Assembly: GCA_039024295.1 (NCBI GenBank)
Contig: JBCDIQ010000093.1
Location: forward strand, 1-16,542
DNA: 16,542 bases
Direction of reading: 5' to 3'
Origin: JBCDIQ01 sp039024295
GTDB lineage: Bacteria > Bacteroidota > Bacteroidia > J057
Positions 1-7,210 of this stretch are shown in pieces (position 1 is the first letter of the stretch; every line of letters begins with the position of its first letter). The position numbers and the translations under genes were made by a program. Below the pieces are notes generated by a model. That model had not been told where the DNA came from and searched no databases. It saw only the letters and a program-made list of their open reading frames with translations.

Positions 1-2
1 CC

Positions 3-53
3 TTGATTGCTGCCAATGGCAAAGTTGAAGCAAAATTAATTAATTTTACCTAA
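3..53 (+). CDS. C-terminal end of an upstream gene (partial)
   Basis: One frame is open from the left edge to a TAA at 51-53 and encodes LIAANGKVEAKLINFT. It reads like the end of a real protein and stops 40 bp before phoH, as expected for a codirectional upstream gene. Sixteen residues are too few to name a family. A chance open frame of this length is quite possible, so the call rests mainly on position. Confidence 0.35.
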   Translation: MIAANGKVEAKLINFT

Positions 54-93
54 ATTCATGTGCAGTAGTCAATAGCATCAAACACCACACATA

Positions 94-1050
94 TTGACCC
101 AACATACATTTTTTCTAGAGGGAATCAATCCATTGGAGATTTACGGGGTAAATGACCTTCGGCTCCATCAGATCAAGCAAGAATTCCCAGAGGTAAAGGT
201 CTTGGCTCGCGGAGACGAACTACGGCTTTGGGGCGAAGAAGCCCGGGTGGAAAAGTTAAAAGGCATCCTTGCTTCCTTATTCACCGAAATCCGAAAACGG
301 GGCAACATCACCCAAAATCAGTTTAATGCCATCCTTTCTCCCACGGCGAAGCCTAGCGACCGATTGAAGGCCACAACTTCTGGGGATGATCCTGTTTTGG
401 TACACGGCAGTAGTGGGCTCCTAATACGCCCCCGGAATACTGGGCAACGAGAAATTGTTCAGGCGGCTTCTGAAAACGACATTGTATTTGCCACCGGACC
501 TGCTGGCACGGGTAAAACCTACATTGCTGTTGCCTTGGCCGTAAAAGCCCTCAAAGAGAAGAATGTCAAAAAAATCATTCTCTGCCGCCCTGCGGTAGAA
601 GCTGGCGAAAGCCTGGGGTTCCTTCCCGGTGACCTCAAGGACAAGGTGGACCCTTACCTGCGGCCGTTATACGATGCCCTGGAAGACATGCTCCACAGCG
701 AGAAGCTCAAGCATTACCTGGACAACAATATCATCGAAATTGCACCGCTTGCGTACATGCGCGGGCGAACCCTAAATAAGGCATTTGTAATTTTGGATGA
801 AGCCCAGAATGCCACCGAGATGCAGCTCAAGATGTTCCTGACCCGTATGGGGGAATATTCCCGCATGATTATCACGGGAGATGATTCTCAGGTGGACCTA
901 CCCTACAATCAGCGGTCTGGTTTGGTACATGCCCTCCACCTGCTCAAGGACATTAAGGGAATAGGGTTTGTGCGCCTGACTGCCCAGGATGTGGTTCGCC
1001 ACCCTTTGGTTCGGAAAATCCTTGGTGCCTACGAAAAGGCATCTTCCTGA
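94..1050 (+). CDS. phoH: PhoH family ATPase (PhoH-like protein)
   Basis: This is a 318-residue cytosolic P-loop ATPase of the PhoH family, related to the nucleotide-binding half of superfamily 1 helicases; members are tied to phosphate stress and RNA metabolism but the exact substrate is unsettled. Residues 1-70 form the usual N-terminal KH-like region. The Walker A motif GPAGTGKT is at 135-142. The family motif CRPAVEAGESLGFLPGD is at 164-180, and Walker B VILDEAQN at 232-239 is followed by the TGDDSQVDLP sensor segment at 261-270. The length is normal for the family. The start is TTG at 94: the in-frame ATG at 58 is followed by TAG at 73-75, and no in-frame ATG occurs before the catalytic core, while the residues after TTG match the usual PhoH beginning. 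No clear Shine-Dalgarno sequence is seen. The next gene starts 26 bp downstream. Confidence 0.95.
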   Translation: MTQHTFFLEGINPLEIYGVNDLRLHQIKQEFPEVKVLARGDELRLWGEEARVEKLKGILASLFTEIRKRGNITQNQFNAILSPTAKPSDRLKATTSGDDPVLVHGSSGLLIRPRNTGQREIVQAASENDIVFATGPAGTGKTYIAVALAVKALKEKNVKKIILCRPAVEAGESLGFLPGDLKDKVDPYLRPLYDALEDMLHSEKLKHYLDNNIIEIAPLAYMRGRTLNKAFVILDEAQNATEMQLKMFLTRMGEYSRMIITGDDSQVDLPYNQRSGLVHALHLLKDIKGIGFVRLTAQDVVRHPLVRKILGAYEKASS

Positions 1051-1076
1051 TATTTTTAACCCTTTGACCCACGCCT

Positions 1077-1637
1077 ATGTACGCTGCCTACCTTCAGCAA
1101 CATTTTCCACTCGATGAGCGTGCCGGGTTGTATGCCGCACCTAATTTACCAGCTGTTAAGTTGGGCAAGCTCCTCATGAAGGATACCCGAATCGGTTCCC
1201 CTAATGATGTGCTGGCCATTCATCTGAATGAAGGTTTGTTCAGCAGTGAGGCCATTCTCTTCACAGAGGATCGGTGTTACCATGACAAAGGGGAATTCTT
1301 ATTGGAAGATGTAAAGGAGGTGCAGCAGGATGAGGATAAGCTTACGGTGTTTGTTAACCAAAAAGGTCAATTCGTTCCCCACCGGATGGACACCAAAAGT
1401 GACCAGGTAGCCACCACTTTAAAAAAGGTATTAGATGGCTTGGCAGCCTTTGATCCCTATGCGGAACAATTGATAGAAAAGACTTACGAAGGATTTGCGA
1501 CAAACGAATTAGACTGGCTCAACTTGAGGGACCAGGTGCTGTACACCATTGATCAGTTATATATCCGCTACAATGATGGCAAGCTATCGCTACTGGAGTA
1601 TGAGGATAAGAAAGCGGAGCTATTGGGGAGATTGTAA
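1077..1637 (+). CDS. Unnamed protein with PH-like region and SHOCT-like C-terminus
   Basis: This 186-residue protein starts at ATG 1077, 26 bp after phoH, so the two are probably co-transcribed. It has no signal peptide or membrane segment. Residues about 43-95 alternate short strands and turns (NDVLAIHLNEGLFSSEAILF, then FLLEDVKEV) in a way that resembles the bacterial PH-like domains that report on a small 'lights up/fills in' beta barrel. Residues about 156-186 (core YNDGKLSLLEYEDKKAELL) fit the SHOCT pattern, a short helical C-terminal module with a conserved glycine and a following EYE.KKAELL helix. SHOCT modules are usually found at the end of PH-like or membrane proteins and are thought to mediate oligomerisation. 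Both domain assignments are from reading alone and should be treated as suggestions. I do not recognise a specific function. Confidence 0.75.
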   Translation: MYAAYLQQHFPLDERAGLYAAPNLPAVKLGKLLMKDTRIGSPNDVLAIHLNEGLFSSEAILFTEDRCYHDKGEFLLEDVKEVQQDEDKLTVFVNQKGQFVPHRMDTKSDQVATTLKKVLDGLAAFDPYAEQLIEKTYEGFATNELDWLNLRDQVLYTIDQLYIRYNDGKLSLLEYEDKKAELLGRL

Positions 1638-1910
1638 CCAAATTTAGGTAGAATGGGAGGGATTTTAGTTCGGGATAAAGTTTTGTTTACGGGGCAGAAT
1701 TACTCTTTGTTGGCTTTTTAATTGATAAATCAAAAATATGTTAAAAAGCAGGTAAAAAGGCAATTAATTACCAGTTAATAGTTGCTGATTAGTTTTGTAT
1801 TAGTTATATTTTAAAGCAGACCTATTCAATTCGAGAATTAATTTATTCCTTTACAAAAGATTAAACAAAAGTTTCAAATAATTTTTATTTCATGAATAAC
1901 TCCCCACCTT
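1638..1910. other. AT-rich spacer with no recognised gene
   Basis: This stretch after the PH/SHOCT gene is strongly AT-rich, especially from about 1715 to 1910, and holds no credible reading frame. I see no terminator hairpin for the phoH transcript. A perfect match to the Bacteroidota -7 box (TAnnTTTG) lies at 1790-1797 as TAGTTTTG, but no TTG element sits 17-23 bp upstream, so I do not call a promoter. Confidence 0.6.
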
Positions 1911-1953
1911 AAAACAAAAAGATGGAGCTCCGTCCGGCAAGACCAAGAGCTCC
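1911..1953 (-). terminator. Intrinsic terminator, minus strand
   Basis: On the minus strand GGAGCTC (1953-1947) pairs with GAGCTCC (1930-1924), with a further GTC/GAC pairing inside the loop. It is followed directly by ATCTTTTTGTTTT (1923-1911), a typical U tract. The same hairpin on the + strand is followed only by TTTATG, so the direction favours a minus-strand transcript ending here. Confidence 0.6.
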
Positions 1954-2100
1954 TTTATGTGAGTGAAACCGAAGCGAGAAAGCTTTGATTTCGGAGAATG
2001 AATGTAGGATATTCTCTGCTTATTTCCAAGCCCGAAATTTCTTCTCGCTGCTAATTGTCCTTTGATTAGTGCTACCAAGCCAAATTTATGGCTGGTAGCA
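1911..2100 (-). ncRNA. Putative structured small RNA, minus strand
   Basis: Read on the minus strand, the segment folds into three consecutive units. First is a 5' hairpin (2070-2077 pairs with 2093-2100, continued by GCCA/TGGC with one bulged base). Second is an outer stem 1973-1980/2042-2049 (8 bp, perfect) that leads through an internal loop into stem 1988-1993/2033-2038 (6 bp, perfect). That stem opens into a three-way junction with hairpins 1994-1999/2011-2016 (6 bp, 11-base loop) and 2018-2021/2028-2031 (4 bp, 6-base loop), leaving only two junction bases unpaired. Third is a terminator hairpin at 1924-1953 followed by a U-rich tail. No gene lies downstream on the minus strand, so it looks like a free-standing RNA, not a riboswitch leader. 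A 62-codon minus-strand frame (1890-2078) crosses all of this but starts with TTG and runs through the terminator. A palindromic repeat element is the main alternative. No clear promoter was seen. Confidence 0.45.
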
Positions 2101-2147
2101 GTCTTTTCTAGCTGTCATTCTGTTACACCTTTTAATCATTTGGAAAA

Positions 2148-2576
2148 ATGAGCAGCAACCCTGTACCTCCTTTTTGCCCAAAGTGCAAGCGAGCATTCAC
2201 CGAATACTCCCGGCAGGAAGATTTCACTTCGTGGAAAACCATCTTTTTGATGGAGCAACTCGAACAACTATTAGAAAGTGAATTTCTTAGAATGAAACAC
2301 CTAAGGGCTTGCGGTAAGGCCTGGCACCTGATTGTCATAGAGCAGGAAAAAGCACTTTCTGATATCGGTGGTGACCTGGAAATGCTCCAGCAGTATGTTG
2401 GAAGTCGAATGAGCAGAATCACTTCCCGAGATAGGAGCAGGTTTTCAAGCCACAAATACCGTCAGCTACTTGAAGAAGAGATAGCATGCCACCGTGAAAA
2501 ATTATTCAGAGATATTCTTGGCTTCATTTTCAGAGGACCTACCTCGATAGAAGAGCCCCCACCGCTTTCAATCTGA
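2148..2576 (+). CDS. Unrecognised small protein with one CPKC motif
   Basis: The product is 142 residues, starting at ATG 2148 preceded by GGAAAA at 2140-2145, a passable purine-rich ribosome-binding stretch. Near the N-terminus it has a single CxxC pair (C10 and C13 in FCPKC) like half of a zinc ribbon; additional Cys/His residues (C55, H60, C114, H115) could complete a metal site, but that is speculation. Residues about 34-50 and 104-128 are charged and heptad-like, consistent with helices or short coiled coil. There is no signal peptide or membrane segment. The best support that it is a real gene is the strong terminator that follows 55 bp after its stop in the same direction. An opposite-strand frame (2132-2455) overlaps most of it and looks less protein-like. 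I do not recognise the family. Confidence 0.6.
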   Translation: MSSNPVPPFCPKCKRAFTEYSRQEDFTSWKTIFLMEQLEQLLESEFLRMKHLRACGKAWHLIVIEQEKALSDIGGDLEMLQQYVGSRMSRITSRDRSRFSSHKYRQLLEEEIACHREKLFRDILGFIFRGPTSIEEPPPLSI

Positions 2577-2631
2577 CTGATAAATTGATGAAGGGTGAGG
2601 TTGTCAATCTAGTATTCAAAACCTTCCACCC

Positions 2632-2684
2632 CCATTTCTTTACCCTTTATCGAAAGGTTGGGCAAAGAGAAATGGCTGATTTTT
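2632..2684 (+). terminator. Intrinsic terminator after the CPKC gene
   Basis: CCATTTCT (2632-2639) pairs perfectly with AGAAATGG (2668-2675), and an inner hairpin CCTTT-ATCG-AAAGG (2644-2657) stacks inside. TTTTT follows at 2680-2684 after a 4-base spacer. It separates the small CPKC gene from the polysaccharide operon, which therefore needs its own promoter. Confidence 0.7.
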
Positions 2685-2751
2685 ACCTTTTGCAACACGT
2701 GACAGAATCAAGGCGAATATGCTTGGTTTATTAAATCAAATGCAATTAACC

Positions 2752-2786
2752 TTGTAATAGTCAGTAGAAAAATAATTGAATCTTTG
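2752..2786 (+). promoter_or_regulatory. Candidate promoter of the polysaccharide operon
   Basis: A near-match to the Bacteroidota -7 box (AATCTTTG for TAnnTTTG, one mismatch) is at 2779-2786, with TTG at 2752-2754 as a possible -33 element. The spacing of 24 bp is slightly longer than usual. A promoter is expected between the terminator at 2684 and the first operon gene at 2836, and this is the best candidate; it would give a leader of roughly 40 bases. Such short motifs also arise by chance in AT-rich DNA. Confidence 0.25.
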
Positions 2787-2835
2787 TAGTAATAACAGGT
2801 TCGCTATTTTTCTTACCAGTAATAATCGTTGTTGC

Positions 2836-3606
2836 ATGAACGGGGTTTCGAACCGGAAAATAGGTATATGTCTTATAGGATTGGTTTCTTGTCTGTTTCA
2901 GGCATGTACCCCTCAGTGGCTTTTTCAGCACAAGGAGGGCGAAAACTTGCAAGCACTTCAGTTAAGAACATTTCCAGTTCAGATAAATGAGCATTTGATC
3001 CAGCCAGACGATCGGGTGACCCTCAGTGTGTGGGGAAACGATGAATTGGGCATTGGATCTACTTTTAGTGTATACAGTTCCAACGAAGAGTTCGGGAAGT
3101 ACCTCGTGATTGACCAGAATGGAGAGGTATCTATCCCTATGCTGGGCACGGTTAAATTAGCCGGCCTCAGTGCGCGTGAAGCGAACCTGTACCTGACCCA
3201 ACTTTACAGCAAATACATCCGCGATCCCATTGTGTACACCCGTGTGCTCAACCACCAGGTAACCATTATGGGCGAGGTAAGAAATCCCGGGAACTATGAG
3301 CTCGACCGCCAGCGAAAGTCACTGCTAGAGGTGATCGGAGAGGCCAATGGCTTCACCGATTTTGCTGATAAAACCCGTCTCACCATCATCCGCCAAACTG
3401 CGGACAGCACCCTGAACGAGATTCCCGTCGACCTGACAGATGTGGAAACCTTGTACGATAAAAAGCTTATCCTACAGAAAAATGATGTGATTTATGTGCC
3501 GGAAAGGCGCGCTAAATTCCTGGGGTCCATCGGGGTGCCTGTGGTTAGCATTGCAGGGGGAATCATCACTTCGGTTGCGTTCTTATTAACCATTATTAAC
3601 CGCTAG
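2836..3606 (+). CDS. Wza-like polysaccharide export lipoprotein
   Basis: This is the outer-membrane export component of a capsule/exopolysaccharide system. From ATG 2836 it is 256 residues long. Residues 1-23 form a basic then hydrophobic signal ending in LFQA, with Cys24 as the likely lipidated residue. Residues about 53-138 match the poly_export domain (PDDRVTLSVWGNDELG, later VIDQNGEVSIPMLGTVKLAG), and about 140-222 form an SLBB domain (VTIMGEVRNPGNY through KNDVIYVPE). A hydrophobic segment at about 232-253 ends the protein, a common feature of Bacteroidota homologues. An upstream in-frame TTG at 2776 would add 20 residues ahead of the signal peptide and would overlap the candidate promoter, so I prefer 2836. 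The gene for the matching Wzc protein begins 7 bp after its stop. Confidence 0.92.
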   Translation: MNGVSNRKIGICLIGLVSCLFQACTPQWLFQHKEGENLQALQLRTFPVQINEHLIQPDDRVTLSVWGNDELGIGSTFSVYSSNEEFGKYLVIDQNGEVSIPMLGTVKLAGLSAREANLYLTQLYSKYIRDPIVYTRVLNHQVTIMGEVRNPGNYELDRQRKSLLEVIGEANGFTDFADKTRLTIIRQTADSTLNEIPVDLTDVETLYDKKLILQKNDVIYVPERRAKFLGSIGVPVVSIAGGIITSVAFLLTIINR

Positions 3607-3613
3607 CTCTGCC

Positions 3614-5932
3614 ATGAATGATTCTGGGGAAATTATGAAAATTGTGCGCCCGCTTTTGCGTGGGCTGCCAATTATCATAGTATGTATGGCCATTGCCATT
3701 TCCCTGGGCGCAGTGCAAGTATATTATGCGGTGCCCATCTTTCAGGCAGGAGCTTCTATTAAAATCAACGATAAGTTCAGTGGGGCATCCGAATTTTTGA
3801 AAGAGTTTCAGCCTTTTTCACAAACGGATATGCTAAAAACGGAAGTCGAGGTGATCATGTCACGGTACATGATCCAGAAGGCCGTCGAAGCCATGGGAGA
3901 TACGGTGCTGTATTTTCGTTACATCCGCGGGAACAAACGTGAACTCTACAACAGTACTCCATTTTTAATCAGCAACATATCAGGTACCGAAAATGCCCGA
4001 AACCGGTCCTATAACCTCACCCTTGCCGATGATGGTACCCTGACCTGTACCTACCTGAAAGACGAAATCCCCATTTCTTTTCAGGGAAAAATGGGAGAGA
4101 CCCTGAAAGGGCCAGAAATATCTTTCTCGGTTTGTCCGAACGAAGCCTACGTCTCGCAAAACCCGACTTCCCTTCGTCCAGATAACTATGCATTTGAATG
4201 GTGGTCAGCCGACCAGCGGGCTGCGACTTATGCAGGAGGCCTTGGTACCAACTTATTGGTGAAGATGCTGGATCCGGAAATCTCCATTGTCAAGATTTAT
4301 GCCCTGCATGAAGTCCCGCAAAAGGCAGCTGACTTTGCCAATGCATTGGCCCAGGCATACCTGGATGACTTTGTTCAGAGTCGAACCATGTCGGCCAATC
4401 AAGCCCTTGGATTCATCGATGATCAGATCAATGACATTCGGGCAGAGTTGAAAGCTGCCGAGGAAGCACTCGAACGGTTCAAGACCAACCAGGAGGTCAT
4501 GAACCTCACCATGTCAACCGAGAGTGAGCTCAAAACGATGGCGAACCTTGAGCGACAACTGATGGAGTTGGAACTTCAGCAAACGGAGCTACAGAACTTA
4601 TCTGAATATGTGACTGCCGATAAGTGGGGGGCTGAGGCGTTGTCTGATTTTGAGTCTATGAACGACCGTACGTTTAGCGAAGCCATTTACAAGATACATG
4701 AGCAGAAGAACCAGCTAAAAACTCTGTTACAAAAATACACCGAACTGCATCCTAAGGTCATCGGGCTGAAAGCAGAAATAGAGCGAACCCACCAATCTCT
4801 GATTGAAGGCATTCAAAACAGCTTGAACACCAACCGGGAAAAAATGGCCCAACTGACAGGCGAATTACAGCAGTCTAAAGGGCAAATGTCTCAGTTGCCG
4901 GGAGTGGAGCGCAACCTGCTCATCCTGGAGCGGACCTTCCGGACCAAAGAACAGGCCTATAATTTTTTGATGGAAAAGCGTACGGAAGCAGCCATTAGCT
5001 CTGCCTCTGCGATTTCATTTCATAAAATTCTTGAGCATGCAAGCGTCCCAAGGGATGCCAAACGTCCTCAAAAAACGTTCATCTTAGCTGTTGCAGGCAT
5101 GGTGGGCCTCATTATTGGGTTGGCGATTGTCTTCTTCATCAATTACATGAAAGCTGCAGTGGTCACGGTCGCCGACATTGAAGATCACTTGCAGTTGAGG
5201 GTGCTGGGAACGATAGGGCATGTGCCTGAAGACCTGTTTTATGTGCACCAGGATTTCATCAACCTGACTGCTAAAATTGAATTGCTCCACGCCAGTAGGT
5301 TGATCAGCATTGCCTCCTGTGAGCGAAACGTTGGGAAGACCCTAATTGGCAGCAACCTGGCGAAGGCCATGAGCAGTATGGGAAAGCGGGTTTTGCTCAT
5401 TGATGCTGATTTGTATCATCCCAAAGTCCATAAACCCTTTGGGCTGCCCCATTTCACCGGACTGAACCAAGTCATTAAAAAGGGGATAGCAGTTGAAAAT
5501 GCCATTCAGGCAAGTCCGTTTGACAACCTGGATTTCCTCAGTACAGGGGATTTCATTGGAGAAATCCCGACAAGCGTACTGCTTGATCGGAAATTGCCAA
5601 CCATGCTGGACGAGCTACAACAGGTATACGATATCATCATTGTCATCTGTCCCGTCATGCAAGGCACCCATGATGCCATCAGCCTCATGAAAAAGTCCCC
5701 GTTGAACCTGGTGATTGCACGTGCCGATAAGACGGGCTTTGGGTCCTTGAAGGATGTGGAGCGAACCGTAGAGGATTTTCAGGTACCCCAAACGTACATT
5801 GTGTTCAACACCAACAGGCTTCAAAAAGAGGAGAGGTCCTACTACATAGAGCCCGGCCAACTGCCAAGAATTGGTAAGGGAAGTCGGCGGAAATTTGTCA
5901 TGCAAAAAATCAAGCTTCTGTTTACCAAGTGA
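3614..5932 (+). CDS. Wzc-like polysaccharide co-polymerase with degenerate BY-kinase domain
   Basis: This 772-residue inner-membrane protein controls chain length and couples polymerisation to export through Wza. It has a Wzz-type N-terminus with a membrane segment at about 17-40, a long periplasmic region with coiled coil at about 265-330 and 355-425, a GNVR-like stretch at 428-461, and a second membrane segment at about 488-510. The cytoplasmic part (about 560-735) has the fold of a bacterial tyrosine kinase, but the key motifs are altered. Walker A reads ASCERNVGKT (567-576), lacking the usual PGEGK[ST] glycine, and Walker B reads IIIVICP (674-680), where the family has a conserved Asp before [TS]PP. 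Walker A' VLLIDADL (593-600) is intact. The C-terminus has only one Tyr pair (Y743, Y744) in place of a tyrosine cluster and ends in a basic tail. Catalysis is therefore doubtful, though structural or regulatory nucleotide binding remains possible. It sits 7 bp after the export gene and overlaps the flippase start by 4 bases. Confidence 0.92.
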   Translation: MNDSGEIMKIVRPLLRGLPIIIVCMAIAISLGAVQVYYAVPIFQAGASIKINDKFSGASEFLKEFQPFSQTDMLKTEVEVIMSRYMIQKAVEAMGDTVLYFRYIRGNKRELYNSTPFLISNISGTENARNRSYNLTLADDGTLTCTYLKDEIPISFQGKMGETLKGPEISFSVCPNEAYVSQNPTSLRPDNYAFEWWSADQRAATYAGGLGTNLLVKMLDPEISIVKIYALHEVPQKAADFANALAQAYLDDFVQSRTMSANQALGFIDDQINDIRAELKAAEEALERFKTNQEVMNLTMSTESELKTMANLERQLMELELQQTELQNLSEYVTADKWGAEALSDFESMNDRTFSEAIYKIHEQKNQLKTLLQKYTELHPKVIGLKAEIERTHQSLIEGIQNSLNTNREKMAQLTGELQQSKGQMSQLPGVERNLLILERTFRTKEQAYNFLMEKRTEAAISSASAISFHKILEHASVPRDAKRPQKTFILAVAGMVGLIIGLAIVFFINYMKAAVVTVADIEDHLQLRVLGTIGHVPEDLFYVHQDFINLTAKIELLHASRLISIASCERNVGKTLIGSNLAKAMSSMGKRVLLIDADLYHPKVHKPFGLPHFTGLNQVIKKGIAVENAIQASPFDNLDFLSTGDFIGEIPTSVLLDRKLPTMLDELQQVYDIIIVICPVMQGTHDAISLMKKSPLNLVIARADKTGFGSLKDVERTVEDFQVPQTYIVFNTNRLQKEERSYYIEPGQLPRIGKGSRRKFVMQKIKLLFTK

Positions 5933-7197
5933 AATGGCTATCCCACATATGCGGCGTCCAGCGTGACACCTACATGACTCTGGCGGATCAGGCACTTGTG
6001 AGTGGCTCCAATTTCCTTTTGGGAATTTTGCTTACCCGTGCGTTGGGGTTAGAAGCGTACGGTATATACGCCTTGGTTTGGATGGGAATGACCTTTGTCG
6101 GAGGAATCCAGCAGACGTTGGTGCTTGCGCCCATGATGAGCCTGGGACCAAAAGAATCACCAGAGAATCAACCAGCCTATTGGCGGGCAACCTGGACGAT
6201 AAACGCTTGTTTATCTCTTGCAGGGGGCGGACTTGCCATGCTTGCCATTGCTACTGCACCTTGGTGGAATGGGGGGCCTTTACCAGACTATCTGCTGACC
6301 TATCTGCCACTTGCGGTAATCGTATACCTGATCCAGGAATACCTGCGGAGGTATTTTTTTATCCGGAGCCAAGTGCTGTGGGCATTGCTGGTTGATCTGG
6401 TTGCCTACCTTGGCTTGCTGGCATTTATCGGTATATGCTGGATAGCAGGTGAATTAACCCTAGAAGCTGTCTTCTTGGGATTTTGTGGTGCTTATGGAAG
6501 TTCAAGCTTATTGGGCTGGGCAGCATCTCGCCTTACCACCGTTTCAAAAAAGAAGTTCACCCATCAGTTCAAAAGGCATTGGGTCTTTGGCAGGTGGTTG
6601 GTGGGAACCTCCATCCTCCAGTTTTTCTCAGGTAACTTCTTCATCATCGCAGCGGGAACGCTCAGCGGAACTGGTGCGGTAGGAGCCCTTCGGATGGTTC
6701 AGAACCTGATGGGAGTGGCACATGTGCTGTTCCTTGCCATGGAAAACTTTGTGCCGGTCCGTGCTGCTGCCAGCATGGCAGAAGGTGGTATAGCCGGACT
6801 TCAGGCGTACCTCAAACAGGCCACCTTCAAATTAGGAGGGGTTTTGGGAGGATTGTTGCTGATTGTTGGAGTTGCTGCCCCTTGGCTTTTAGGGTGGTGT
6901 TACGGTGCTGAACATGCCTCTTACGCTTATCTGGTGAGAGGATTCTGTCTGCTCTATATCCTTACGTTTACAGGATTCATCTTCCGGTATTACCTCCGGA
7001 GTGTAGAATATACCTTCCCCATTTTCTTGGCTTATGTCCTGAGTACGGCATTCAGTGTAATTGCTGCATATCCGATGGTGGGGCAATTTGGATTGATGGG
7101 GGTGATTTACGGAATGGGAACAGCTCAACTGGTCGTCCACCTATGTTATCTGATTTCATTAAAAAAACGACTTCCTGCTTTGAGGCAGGAGGCATAA
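5929..7197 (+). CDS. Wzx-like polysaccharide flippase
   Basis: This 422-residue integral membrane protein looks like a member of the polysaccharide transporter (PST/MATE-like) family that flips undecaprenyl-linked repeat units across the inner membrane. The N-terminal signature SGSNFLLGILLTRALGLEAY, followed by GIYALVWMGM, is typical, and about twelve to thirteen hydrophobic segments can be traced to the end, separated by short basic loops (for example SRLTTVSKKKFTHQFKRH). The length is usual for the family. The start chosen is GTG at 5929, whose GTGA overlaps the stop of the Wzc gene, suggesting translational coupling. ATG at 5974 is an alternative that would remove 15 residues just before the signature. 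Position between the Wzc gene and the glycosyltransferases supports the role. Which sugar repeat it carries cannot be read from the sequence. Confidence 0.88.
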   Translation: MKWLSHICGVQRDTYMTLADQALVSGSNFLLGILLTRALGLEAYGIYALVWMGMTFVGGIQQTLVLAPMMSLGPKESPENQPAYWRATWTINACLSLAGGGLAMLAIATAPWWNGGPLPDYLLTYLPLAVIVYLIQEYLRRYFFIRSQVLWALLVDLVAYLGLLAFIGICWIAGELTLEAVFLGFCGAYGSSSLLGWAASRLTTVSKKKFTHQFKRHWVFGRWLVGTSILQFFSGNFFIIAAGTLSGTGAVGALRMVQNLMGVAHVLFLAMENFVPVRAAASMAEGGIAGLQAYLKQATFKLGGVLGGLLLIVGVAAPWLLGWCYGAEHASYAYLVRGFCLLYILTFTGFIFRYYLRSVEYTFPIFLAYVLSTAFSVIAAYPMVGQFGLMGVIYGMGTAQLVVHLCYLISLKKRLPALRQEA

Positions 7198-7210
7198 ACT
7201 GTAGAATGCT

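Noticed and set aside
58..75. ATG at 58 in frame with phoH as a possible start
   Set aside because: It is followed in frame by TAG at 73-75, so it cannot start the gene unless the sequence has an error.
1731..1763. Minus-strand promoter match (TATTTTTG with TTG 22 bp upstream)
   Set aside because: No minus-strand gene or RNA lies downstream of it, and such matches are expected by chance in AT-rich DNA.
1890..2078. 62-codon minus-strand open frame as a gene
   Set aside because: It begins with TTG inside a hairpin and reads through an intrinsic terminator; the paired-stem structure explains the segment better. Kept as an alternative in the findings.
2132..2455. 107-codon minus-strand frame opposite the CPKC gene
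   Set aside because: Serine/cysteine-rich shadow composition, and the + strand frame has a start with an upstream purine stretch and a terminator in its own direction.
2577..2835. Antiterminator/UpxY-type leader or JUMPstart element before the operon
   Set aside because: No NusG-like gene and no GGCGGTAG-type element is present; only the terminator and a weak promoter candidate are visible.
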